Assembly (NCBI GenBank): GCA_011524395.1
Contig: WTKN01000229.1
Location: 1-52,359 of the forward strand
Reading direction: 5' to 3'
From: Moorena sp. SS36440bin_2
GTDB taxonomy: Bacteria > Cyanobacteriota > Cyanobacteriia > Cyanobacteriales > Coleofasciculaceae
Length of the DNA stretch: 52,359 nt
A program made the translations under genes and the position numbers. A model generated the notes under the pieces. That model searched no databases, was not told the DNA's origin, and worked only from the letters and a program-made list of their open reading frames with translations. Every line of letters begins with the position of its first letter. Positions within the stretch are counted from its first letter, which is position 1. Of the stretch, positions 1 through 7,540 are shown in pieces.

Positions 1-53
1 CAGTTTTCAAGTAACTGGGGTGGCTTTGTCAACCCCATCACCTGAATGCTTAC

Positions 54-1190
54 ATGAAAAACACAATTACGGCCTTAGGATTTTCTCTATTCACATTAAT
101 ATTGCCCTGTGAAGCTAGGGAATATGATTTAGAGTTCACTAATCTTTATGTGTTTGGTGATAGCCTATCGGATTCTGGCAATACCTTCAATATCACTAAG
201 GCAGGGAATCAGCTAAATCCCACCATTTCCATAATCCCCCAGAGTCCACCCTACTTTGAGGGACGTTTTAGCAATGGTCCGATCTGGGTAGATTATCTAG
301 CAGATTCTCTGGAAATAGACCTAAAGCCATCTACTGACTTGTCACTGGTGTCACCGGATTCCCCCATACTTGCGCCATTCACTATCACTCCCGATGGCCC
401 TCGGGTGAGTTTTTTCTTCAATGGTGCGACGACTAATCAAAGCGTAAACTTTGCTTTTGGTGGTGCTGAAACCGGATTCAGTGGCATTGGTGAGTTTGGC
501 GAGTTTTTACCAGGATTACTCACCCAAGTCGCAGGGTTTACCAATGACCTAATCGTATCTGATCAGATGGCTGACCCCAACGCTCTGTATATTCTGTGGT
601 CGGGTGCCACTGATTATCTGAATATCGATCCTCCTAACCCGACTCAGGTCGTGGGCAATATAGAGACAGCCCTGAACTCCCTGTATAACTTTGGTGCTCG
701 CAATTTCCTAGTGCTTAACTTACCAGATTTGGGAAAGATACCTCAATCACTGAGACTAGATAGTGTATTATCGTCTAGCCTCACAGATTTGACCGAGCAG
801 CATAACTCTGTGTTGGATTCCACCCTTAACATTTTGAGGCAATCTTTACCTGACATTCACCTGATATCCGTTGATCAGTATGACCTATTTAATCAGATTT
901 TGACCAATCCTGGAAACTTTGGTTTCACGAATGTGACGGAAGAGTGCTTAAATGGAACAACATTTATTGCTTGTGCTAATCCAGACGAGTTTTTGTTCTG
1001 GGATAGCACCCACCCAACGACAGCTGGCCATCAGATCCTAGCAGAATTAGCAATAACAGCACTAAAGTCCCAAGACAAGGTTGATACTAAGGCTAAGACT
1101 AAGTCTTTACCAGAAGCAGTGTCTTCTGCCTCCTTAGGAGTTATAGGGGTTGCGTGGTTGTTTCGGAAACAGTTGAAGAAATCCTGGTAG
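54..1190 (+). CDS. GDSL/SGNH esterase with PEP-CTERM tail, copy 1
   Basis: A 378-residue SGNH/GDSL-family hydrolase that probably cleaves ester bonds outside the cytoplasm. An N-terminal signal peptide (about residues 1-22) precedes block I, FGDSLSDSGN, with the nucleophile at Ser37. A GGAETG block II and a DSTHPT block V (Asp317, His320) complete the catalytic set. Block III reads SGATDY where the family normally has GANDY, so the oxyanion-hole Asn is Thr. The C-terminus has the PEP-CTERM layout of a short motif, a hydrophobic helix and a basic end, but the motif is LPEA rather than VPEP, so sorting may be weakened. It is the first of three tandem paralogues, and its bases 234-754 look identical to the other two. 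A hairpin follows the stop. Family assignment is secure; the substrate is unknown. Confidence 0.9.
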   Translation: MKNTITALGFSLFTLILPCEAREYDLEFTNLYVFGDSLSDSGNTFNITKAGNQLNPTISIIPQSPPYFEGRFSNGPIWVDYLADSLEIDLKPSTDLSLVSPDSPILAPFTITPDGPRVSFFFNGATTNQSVNFAFGGAETGFSGIGEFGEFLPGLLTQVAGFTNDLIVSDQMADPNALYILWSGATDYLNIDPPNPTQVVGNIETALNSLYNFGARNFLVLNLPDLGKIPQSLRLDSVLSSSLTDLTEQHNSVLDSTLNILRQSLPDIHLISVDQYDLFNQILTNPGNFGFTNVTEECLNGTTFIACANPDEFLFWDSTHPTTAGHQILAELAITALKSQDKVDTKAKTKSLPEAVSSASLGVIGVAWLFRKQLKKSW

Positions 1191-1212
1191 AGTTTACTAT
1201 TAACTATAACAC

Positions 1213-1243
1213 AACAGTGGCAGCTTCCCGAGCTGTCACCGTT
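1213..1243 (+). terminator. Hairpin after esterase copy 1
   Basis: Arms 1213-1225 and 1231-1243 form a 13-bp stem with a 5-nt loop and one or two wobble or mismatched pairs. The same hairpin follows copies 2 and 3. No long U-run follows, so termination is inferred from position. Confidence 0.5.
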
Positions 1244-1302
1244 GATACTAAATTGATACTTAATAGTTTGATACTACTATTGGTAAATTCTATGGGTAAA
1301 TT
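1241..1302 (+). repeat. Relic of the 5' end of the gene at 5158
   Basis: This stretch nearly repeats the leader and the first four codons (ATGGGTAAATT) of the secreted-protein gene at 5158. Similarity stops right after the start codon region. It marks the right edge of the tandem duplication unit that produced the esterase copies. Confidence 0.7.
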
Positions 1303-1404
1303 GCTGAATCGATAGCAGCTTAATTGAACTTCTTTCTTGACAATTTTCAGGATATCATTATTAATGTTACGGGGAGTTTTCATATAGAGTTTATCCTTTT
1401 CTTC

Positions 1405-1569
1405 CTACAATACTCGTTTTATAATTCGGCGCACTTCTAGAGGAGCAGTGATAATCGGCTCCTGGACATCATGGAGTTCATTCTTGCTAGGAGAATAAGT
1501 AGAAGATTTTTCAGCTACTCTTCTGGAAATGACTGATGTAGCACCACTGGTAGAGTATCTAAATGCCAT
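1405..1569 (-). CDS. Small unrecognised ORF, 54 residues
   Basis: An ATG-initiated frame of 54 residues beginning MAFRYSTSGATSV and ending EVRRIIKRVL. It is rich in Ser, Thr and Arg and has no membrane segment. I see no clear ribosome binding site before it. A second ATG frame (MKTPRNINNDILKIV) starts about 20 bp downstream behind an AAGGAT-like site, but it runs into the duplicated esterase 3' region, so it looks truncated. The pair lies in extra DNA present only between esterase copies 1 and 2. It may be a genuine small gene or a remnant of an inserted segment. Confidence 0.3.
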   Translation of the reverse strand: MAFRYSTSGATSVISRRVAEKSSTYSPSKNELHDVQEPIITAPLEVRRIIKRVL

Positions 1570-1729
1570 AACCGTATTTTAGGAAAAAGCGACTAACCTG
1601 TCAGATCGTGTCCGGTTGTTTCGATAGTTTTATTTGTTGTTGTTTATTTTAGTAACCGATAAGGGTAAATAGGGAATAGCTTGGTAGTAATCACACTTAC
1701 CAATTCCCGATTACCAATTATCAATTACC

Positions 1730-2081
1730 TCACGGGGTGACAAGCGCTCTTTAAAATCTTACAGGGGTTATGTTTTAGGGTAATGGTGTTAGGGAATATC
1801 TTCATGGCGTAGTGGTTGATTAAAACTATCTATGCAGTTGGATTGGTGAAAATTGCTTCAACTGCTGGGAAATACAACAACAGGAGTCGCGCTCATTTTA
1901 CCCAATACCTAATACCTACTACCTACTACCTACTACCTACTACCTACTACCTAATACCTACTACCTACTACCTACTACCTACTACCTACTACCTAATACC
2001 TACTACCTACTACCTACTACCTAATACCTACTACCTACTACCTACACCTGCCTAGGTTTGAGCTTTGTTGTCACCCCGTGA
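1730..2081. mobile_element. MITE-like element with 14-bp perfect TIRs and 11-bp direct repeats
   Basis: The segment begins with TCACGGGGTGACAA (1730-1743) and ends with its exact reverse complement (2068-2081). Directly outside, TATCAATTACC occurs at 1719-1729 and again at 2082-2092, which looks like an 11-bp target-site duplication. The interior holds no convincing gene but carries the heptamer array at about 1905-2047. A duplication of this length is compatible with IS4-type transposases, though the mobilising family is an inference. Confidence 0.7.
1905..2047. repeat. Heptanucleotide tandem repeat (CTACCTA type)
   Basis: About 20 copies of a 7-bp unit (TACCTAC), with occasional TAATACC variants that recur every three or four units, so a longer period overlays the heptamer. 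Such short tandemly repeated heptamers are known in filamentous cyanobacteria. The open frame across it is simply repeat translated in a length divisible by three and is not called as a gene. Confidence 0.9.
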
Positions 2082-2344
2082 TATCAATTACCCACCCTTT
2101 ACAAGATTGACCTTTGGTCACGCTACGCGATCGATATTATCGATGTTTTTTTTAGGAAAATTATACCAGATATAGCCTGATTAAATTTATTTAAATACTA
2201 TTGTAAGACTTTATTATTTATTTATACTATAACTCAAAAATTTTGCAATCTCTTAATAAAGAGGGTCAGCCAAAGCAGTATTATACCTCTGTAGATTTTT
2301 AGTTTTGGCTTGAAAGGGCTGCCTACCATCACAGACAATCAACG

Positions 2345-3469
2345 ATGAAAAACGCAATTACGGCTTTTGGATTTTCTCTATTATCTTTCGTGTTTCCCCT
2401 TTCTGTTAGGGCATATGATTTAGATTTCAGTAATCTTTATGTGTTTGGTGATTCCCTATCGGATTCTGGCAATGCCTTCAATATCAGTAAGGCAGCCAAT
2501 CGGGTAGATCCCACCATTCCCATTATCCCCCAGAGTCCACCCTACTTTGAGGGACGTTTTAGCAATGGTCCGATCTGGGTAGATTATCTAGCAGATTCTC
2601 TGGAAATAGACCTAAAGCCATCTACTGACTTGTCACTGGTGTCACCGGATTCCCCCATACTTGCGCCATTCACTATCACTCCCGATGGCCCTCGGGTGAG
2701 TTTTTTCTTCAATGGTGCGACGACTAATCAAAGCGTAAACTTTGCTTTTGGTGGTGCTGAAACCGGATTCAGTGGCATTGGTGAGTTTGGCGAGTTTTTA
2801 CCAGGATTACTCACCCAAGTCGCAGGGTTTACCAATGACCTAATCGTATCTGATCAGATGGCTGACCCCAACGCTCTGTATATTCTGTGGTCGGGTGCCA
2901 CTGATTATCTGAATATCGATCCTCCTAACCCGACTCAGGTCGTGGGCAATATAGAGACAGCCCTGAACTCCCTGTATAACTTTGGTGCTCGCAATTTCCT
3001 AGTGCTTAACTTACCAGATTTGGGAAAGATACCTCAATCACTGAGCCTAGAGAGTTCATTATCGACTGGCCTCACGGATTTGACCGAGCAGCATAACTCT
3101 GTGTTGGACTCTACCCTTGAAGTTTTGAGCCAATCATTACCTGACATTAACCTGATATCTTTTGATGAGGATGACCTATTTGATCAGATTTTGGCCAATC
3201 CTGGAAACTTTGGTTTCACGAATGTGACGGAAACGTGCTTAGATCAAGCAACGTTTCTTGCCTGTAGTAATCCAGACGAGTTTTTCTTCTGGGATCCCTC
3301 CCACCCAACCACAGCTGGCCATCAGATCCTAGCGGAATCTGCCTTAGCAACATTGAAGTCCCAAGACAAGGATGAGTCTAAGTCTGTACCAGAACCAGTG
3401 TCTTCTGCCTCCTTAGGAGTGATAGGGCTGGCCTGGTTGTTTCGGAAACAGTTGAAGACATCCTGCTAG
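2345..3469 (+). CDS. GDSL/SGNH esterase with PEP-CTERM tail, copy 2
   Basis: A 374-residue paralogue with the most complete set of functional residues of the three. It has a signal peptide, FGDSLSDSGN with Ser37, the DPSHPT block (Asp317 and His320), and a canonical SVPEP motif followed by a hydrophobic helix and RKQ, typical of exosortase-sorted cyanobacterial surface proteins. Block III again reads SGATDY. About 130 bp upstream are nearly the same as upstream of copy 3, so the two share a promoter region. Bases 2525-3244 look identical to 4115-4834 in copy 3, although the 5' ends have diverged, which points to recent gene conversion. The substrate is unknown. Confidence 0.92.
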   Translation: MKNAITAFGFSLLSFVFPLSVRAYDLDFSNLYVFGDSLSDSGNAFNISKAANRVDPTIPIIPQSPPYFEGRFSNGPIWVDYLADSLEIDLKPSTDLSLVSPDSPILAPFTITPDGPRVSFFFNGATTNQSVNFAFGGAETGFSGIGEFGEFLPGLLTQVAGFTNDLIVSDQMADPNALYILWSGATDYLNIDPPNPTQVVGNIETALNSLYNFGARNFLVLNLPDLGKIPQSLSLESSLSTGLTDLTEQHNSVLDSTLEVLSQSLPDINLISFDEDDLFDQILANPGNFGFTNVTETCLDQATFLACSNPDEFFFWDPSHPTTAGHQILAESALATLKSQDKDESKSVPEPVSSASLGVIGLAWLFRKQLKTSC

Positions 3470-3488
3470 AGTTTACTATTAAGTAAAA

Positions 3489-3519
3489 AACAGTGGCAGC
3501 TTTCTGAGCTGTCACTGTT
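3489..3519 (+). terminator. Hairpin after esterase copy 2
   Basis: Arms 3489-3501 and 3507-3519 form a 13-bp stem (one G-U pair) around loop TTCTG, ten or so bases past the stop codon region. It is the same element as after copies 1 and 3. A relic of the 5158 gene start follows at about 3517-3579. Confidence 0.55.
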
Positions 3520-3934
3520 GATACTAAATTTATACTTAATAGTTTGATACTACTATTGGTAAATTATATGGGTAAATTTAGACGTTGCTTAATAATATAA
3601 TGGTTAAGCAAGAATGGTGATTTTATTAAACTTTAAATAATAAATAGTAAGTATGATTGATAACTTAAAAATGGAGCAGGGATTAGGGAAGTCATAAGAG
3701 GTAACTTCGGAATTGGGAATAGGAAAATAATAGTGTGTACCTCATTAATATGATTTTTTATATACTCTGATTAAATTTCTTGTAAGACTTTATTGTTTAT
3801 TTATACGATAAACCAAAAATTTTGCAATCTCTTAATAAAGAGGGTTAACCAAAGGTCACCCAAAGCAGTATTCTATCTCTGTAGATTTTTAGTTTTGGCT
3901 TGAAAGGGCTGCCTACCATCACAGACAATCAACG

Positions 3935-5059
3935 ATGAAAAACGCAATTACGGCCTTTGGATTTTCTCTATTATCTTTAATGTTGCCCTCTGAAGCTAGG
4001 GCATATGATTTAGATTTCACTAATCTTTATGTGTTTGGTGATGCCCTATCGGATTCTGGCAATGTCTTCAATATCAGTAAGGCAAGCAATCAGTTAAATC
4101 CCACAATTCCCATCATCCCCCAGAGTCCACCCTACTTTGAGGGACGTTTTAGCAATGGTCCGATCTGGGTAGATTATCTAGCAGATTCTCTGGAAATAGA
4201 CCTAAAGCCATCTACTGACTTGTCACTGGTGTCACCGGATTCCCCCATACTTGCGCCATTCACTATCACTCCCGATGGCCCTCGGGTGAGTTTTTTCTTC
4301 AATGGTGCGACGACTAATCAAAGCGTAAACTTTGCTTTTGGTGGTGCTGAAACCGGATTCAGTGGCATTGGTGAGTTTGGCGAGTTTTTACCAGGATTAC
4401 TCACCCAAGTCGCAGGGTTTACCAATGACCTAATCGTATCTGATCAGATGGCTGACCCCAACGCTCTGTATATTCTGTGGTCGGGTGCCACTGATTATCT
4501 GAATATCGATCCTCCTAACCCGACTCAGGTCGTGGGCAATATAGAGACAGCCCTGAACTCCCTGTATAACTTTGGTGCTCGCAATTTCCTAGTGCTTAAC
4601 TTACCAGATTTGGGAAAGATACCTCAATCACTGAGCCTAGAGAGTTCATTATCGACTGGCCTCACGGATTTGACCGAGCAGCATAACTCTGTGTTGGACT
4701 CTACCCTTGAAGTTTTGAGCCAATCATTACCTGACATTAACCTGATATCTTTTGATGAGGATGACCTATTTGATCAGATTTTGGCCAATCCTGGAAACTT
4801 TGGTTTCACGAATGTGACGGAAACGTGCTTAGATGAAGCAACGTTTCTTCCTTGTGCTAATCCAGACGAGTTTTTATTCTGGGATAGCGTCAACCCCACC
4901 ACAGCTAGCCATAAGATCCTAGCGGAATCTACAATAGCATTACTGAAGTCCCAAGACAAGGATGAGTCTAAGTCTGTACCAGAACCGGTGTCTTCTGCCT
5001 CCTTAGGAGTGATAGGGCTTGCCTGGTTGCTTCGGAAACAGTTGAATAAATTCTGGTAG
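3935..5059 (+). CDS. GDSL-family pseudoenzyme with PEP-CTERM tail, copy 3
   Basis: A 374-residue paralogue with an intact frame, signal peptide and SVPEP-type PEP-CTERM tail, but two of its catalytic residues are gone. Block I reads FGDALSDSGN (GCC codon), replacing the nucleophile Ser37 with Ala. Block V reads DSVNPT, replacing the catalytic His320 with Asn. The rest of the fold is preserved, and the centre looks base-for-base identical to copies 1 and 2, so this is not random decay: the two lost residues lie outside the homogenised tract. It could act as a ligand-binding or structural surface protein, or be a reservoir for conversion. Hydrolase activity is unlikely. Confidence 0.9.
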   Translation: MKNAITAFGFSLLSLMLPSEARAYDLDFTNLYVFGDALSDSGNVFNISKASNQLNPTIPIIPQSPPYFEGRFSNGPIWVDYLADSLEIDLKPSTDLSLVSPDSPILAPFTITPDGPRVSFFFNGATTNQSVNFAFGGAETGFSGIGEFGEFLPGLLTQVAGFTNDLIVSDQMADPNALYILWSGATDYLNIDPPNPTQVVGNIETALNSLYNFGARNFLVLNLPDLGKIPQSLSLESSLSTGLTDLTEQHNSVLDSTLEVLSQSLPDINLISFDEDDLFDQILANPGNFGFTNVTETCLDEATFLPCANPDEFLFWDSVNPTTASHKILAESTIALLKSQDKDESKSVPEPVSSASLGVIGLAWLLRKQLNKFW

Positions 5060-5080
5060 ATCCCACTATTAGTGATAACA

Positions 5081-5107
5081 CAGTGGCAGCTTCCACAGCT
5101 GTCACCA
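5081..5107 (+). terminator. Hairpin after esterase copy 3
   Basis: CAGTGGCAGCT (5081-5091) pairs with AGCTGTCAC (from 5097) across a short loop. It is homologous to the hairpins after copies 1 and 2 and lies between copy 3 and the secreted-protein gene. Confidence 0.5.
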
Positions 5108-5157
5108 TTGATACTAAATTGATACTTAATAGTTTGATACTACTATTGGTAAATTCT

Positions 5158-5598
5158 ATGGGTAAATTTCTATTAATCTTATCTGCGATCGCTTACCTGT
5201 CTCAGACTGCTATAGCTCAGGCACAATCAAGGCGTTGGGTCAGAGTGATGTCAAATGCTCAGACAGGAAATATCCACTACTTCGATGTTGATTCTTTGGT
5301 CAGCACCACTGATGAAATGGGCAATCCCATCCACTCCTTTGATAGTAGAATAGTATTTGGTAATCCTCTCGAACCAGGAGTCTATTCTGCCATTATCACG
5401 GTTCAAGTTAATTGCCCTGAGCGTTCCATACGTACATTGCGTTTTGAACAATACGATTCCCAGGGTAGTATAATCAGCCGAGAAGAATCGGAGAATGATT
5501 GGTACACAATACCCATGCCCGATACTCCAACGGTTCATGTCATGAATGGTTTTCACACCTTAGCTTGTAAATCTAATACTAATGTTGTTAACCGTTGA
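5158..5598 (+). CDS. Small secreted protein, surface-adhesin E-like
   Basis: The ATG at 5158 is preferred over an upstream in-frame start at 5083, because it gives a clean signal peptide (MGKFLLILSAIAYLSQTAIA) and because the upstream stretch is the conserved esterase hairpin. The mature part (about 125 residues) has two Cys in a VNCPERSIR and a TLACK context, plus a WVRV...YFDVDSL beginning. This layout resembles the surface-adhesin protein E family seen in many bacteria, usually periplasmic or surface proteins of unknown biochemical role. It follows esterase copy 3 by about 100 bp. Truncated copies of its first codons after esterases 1 and 2 show that it lay beside the ancestral esterase. 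Confidence 0.7.
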   Translation: MGKFLLILSAIAYLSQTAIAQAQSRRWVRVMSNAQTGNIHYFDVDSLVSTTDEMGNPIHSFDSRIVFGNPLEPGVYSAIITVQVNCPERSIRTLRFEQYDSQGSIISREESENDWYTIPMPDTPTVHVMNGFHTLACKSNTNVVNR

Positions 5599-5688
5599 CC
5601 CCTAGTGGTAATTCAAACTTCAAAATAAAGAAAATCATAAATTTTGAATTGGAGCGCGTTAAGCAGCGTGACCTACGGTAAGCGCGAC

Positions 5689-5733
5689 TTGAGTATTGAG
5701 TCGGAACTCTGCACTTTCCGACTCAACACTCAA
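5689..5733. terminator. Bidirectional hairpin between convergent genes
   Basis: Arms 5689-5706 and 5716-5733 (18 bp, one mismatch) flank a 9-nt loop. It sits between the secreted-protein gene and the convergent ATP-grasp gene and overlaps the latter's last codons, so it probably ends both transcripts. Confidence 0.55.
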
Positions 5734-6644
5734 TTAATATCACTCATCAGAATATTAACTAATTCTTGGGTGATAGGGAAACCAGTTTGTTGTTCAAAGT
5801 GTAAAAACATCGGACTGGGGTTAGCTTCAATAAACACGTATTCACCATTTGGCTTTAAACGCCAGTCAATCGCCGTCCACTGGAGCCAAAACGCTCTAGT
5901 GATAGCTTTACACTGCTCTTGTACGGTCTTTGGCAGCCTGACCGGAATCAATTGAGCATCGATATCTTCTCGAAAGTCAAGACACTTGGAGCGAATTTCT
6001 GCCGAGTACATCGAGTCCCCAATTACATAGGTGCGAATATTTGTGCCAGGGATATACTCCTGTATAGTTATAGGAGAAAGCCGCAGGGCTAAGTTTAGTC
6101 GTTCAGGTTGTAGATGTTGCTCTGTTAAAAACTGGACATGAGCACCACCATAGACTGGCTTAAAAATTACTTGCTTACAAGACTTCGTAAACTTAATAAT
6201 AGCGTCTGGATCATTACTAATGAGAGTATGGGGAATCCTTACACCCATTTGTTCAGCTTTGCTCAATTGTAGAGGTTTTTCCTTATGCAATTGATAAGCT
6301 TGCCATGAGTTTACCCAGTGAATTGATGTTCCTTGCATCAACGTTCTTAGAGTACTCATCGCATCATTAAAAGCAACTCTCTGCTGTAATTGATTTTTGA
6401 TTGGAGGAATTCTAACTCCAGAAAAATTACGCCAAAAGATGCTACGAATATCTCTCAGACGTAATTGATATCCATCGGATAGGGTGAGAATTCCATCTTT
6501 AGTGTGTGGCTGCCAAGATAGTCGTAATTTAGTAGGAAACAGAGAAGTGTCAAGATAGTTTGTCTTGCCTCCAGCCTTAGTCAGAGCATGGTTGATATGC
6601 GCAGCGTGAGTATCTTCAGGATTGCCCAAAATTAAAATATTCAT
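5730..6644 (-). CDS. ATP-grasp ligase, MvdD/RimK-like (candidate graspetide macrocyclase)
   Basis: A 304-residue ATP-grasp enzyme. The N-terminal third (MNILILGNPEDTHAAHI, then DTSLFP and SIFWRNF) has the pre-ATP-grasp layout of microviridin-type peptide ligases. ATP-grasp motifs follow: IFKPVYGG (ATP-binding Lys), IQEYIPGTNIRTYVIGD, and AIDWRL followed by VFIEANPSPMF (the Mg-binding Asp, Glu and Asn). Relatives use ATP to activate side-chain carboxylates and form ester or amide links in a peptide, or to add amino acids to a protein. The minus-strand neighbour upstream (7032-7433) encodes a small protein with TTxxxxEE-like repeats, which suggests that it is the substrate. Family is confident; the peptide-modifying role is inferred. 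Confidence 0.8.
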   Translation of the reverse strand: MNILILGNPEDTHAAHINHALTKAGGKTNYLDTSLFPTKLRLSWQPHTKDGILTLSDGYQLRLRDIRSIFWRNFSGVRIPPIKNQLQQRVAFNDAMSTLRTLMQGTSIHWVNSWQAYQLHKEKPLQLSKAEQMGVRIPHTLISNDPDAIIKFTKSCKQVIFKPVYGGAHVQFLTEQHLQPERLNLALRLSPITIQEYIPGTNIRTYVIGDSMYSAEIRSKCLDFREDIDAQLIPVRLPKTVQEQCKAITRAFWLQWTAIDWRLKPNGEYVFIEANPSPMFLHFEQQTGFPITQELVNILMSDIN

Positions 6645-7031
6645 CTATTGCCAAACAAAACGAACTAGTATTTATACAGTTCTGCTGATTACCCAAGTTC
6701 TTTTTTTGTTTCGGTTTACTAGATAATAGTGTGGCTAATCAAGTCAATATCATACTTTGTTTGGCAAAAAATTGGTATTTTAAAACACCCTCTAAGGTAA
6801 TTTAATTTTGGTATAGTATAATCTATAGTTTCCTGATAACAGGTAATTTTTATAGTTAAATGCATCCTGATATTACTCCGAAAATATAGTACACCCTGTT
6901 GACAAATTGCCTAAATGCTGCAAGACGCTGCTAATCGGTCAGGGAGTTGTTAGTAGATTGCTTAGCCCTTGATGGCCACATTTCTCCCTATAGCCATCCG
7001 ATCGGATGGCTATATTCCCTAATATTTATAA
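6645..7031. other. AT-rich gap between ligase and putative precursor
   Basis: This 387-bp stretch holds no convincing gene. It contains the 26-bp palindrome at 6989-7014 and AT-rich DNA before the ligase start, suitable for a separate ligase promoter. Confidence 0.5.
6989..7014. promoter_or_regulatory. Perfect 26-bp palindrome after putative precursor gene
   Basis: TATAGCCATCCG followed by ATCGGATGGCTATA is its own reverse complement over 26 bp. It begins 17 bp past the stop of the putative precursor gene and lies before the ligase on the same strand. As RNA it would fold into a strong hairpin without a U-run. It may be an attenuator or stabiliser that raises precursor over enzyme, or a protein-binding site. 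Confidence 0.6.
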
Positions 7032-7433
7032 TTAGTAACAAATTGGCAAGTGTGCCAATATTGGGATTTTTTCCACTGGCAATGGTTTAAGGTCAATACC
7101 TGAGAGATGTTGTTTGTATTCGATAGCAGTTAAGTTGTTACTCAAGGCTTGAAGGAGATCTCCCCCTTCTTCTTCAAGGCAGAGAGTGCTTGCACCCCCT
7201 TCTTCTCCGATGGGGAAGGTGGTAATACTGCCATCCTTCCCAATGGTATCGCTAACAATACCTCCTACTTCACATGAGGTTTGGGGAGTAGCGACATTTA
7301 AACTGTCGTATTGAGCAGATCGACTAGCAAGTTGAGTATTCATGACTGCTTTTAATTCACAAAGCGCTAGTTCAAAAGGATAGTCCTTAAGGGTTTGTTT
7401 GCGAGAAATAATCTCTGTATGTAACCATGACAA
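7032..7433 (-). CDS. Small protein with TTxxxxEE-like repeats, candidate graspetide precursor
   Basis: A 133-residue protein starting at TTG, with an AGG-type ribosome site 7-8 bases upstream; Met31 is an alternative start. Residues 71-78 read TTFPIGEE and 82-89 read STLCLEEE, each followed by GG. A weaker unit, TSCEVGG, lies at 52-58. TTxxxxEE is the core motif of plesiocin-type (group 2) graspetides, in which an ATP-grasp enzyme links Thr hydroxyls to Glu carboxylates, and such an enzyme is encoded next on the same strand. Against this, the core sits mid-protein with a 44-residue tail rather than at the C-terminus. Otherwise I recognise no domain, membrane segment or signal peptide. The role is inferred from motif plus neighbour. 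Confidence 0.5.
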   Translation of the reverse strand: MSWLHTEIISRKQTLKDYPFELALCELKAVMNTQLASRSAQYDSLNVATPQTSCEVGGIVSDTIGKDGSITTFPIGEEGGASTLCLEEEGGDLLQALSNNLTAIEYKQHLSGIDLKPLPVEKIPILAHLPICY

Positions 7434-7540
7434 AATAACCTAGCTTTCGTAATCCAGATAATTACTGATCCTGTTAAATCTTTTACAGTTATATGTCCGT
7501 GAATTCTCTAGTTTAGCTCTTATTCATGGGTACATACTAA

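Noticed and set aside
1905-2047. CRISPR array
   Set aside because: Units are 7 bp and contiguous with no unique spacers, so this is a simple tandem repeat. No cas gene or spaced direct repeats were seen in the window.
1816-2055. 79-codon frame with repeated YYLLPTT residues
   Set aside because: It is the heptamer array read in a 21-bp register; composition is pure repeat and no ribosome site exists.
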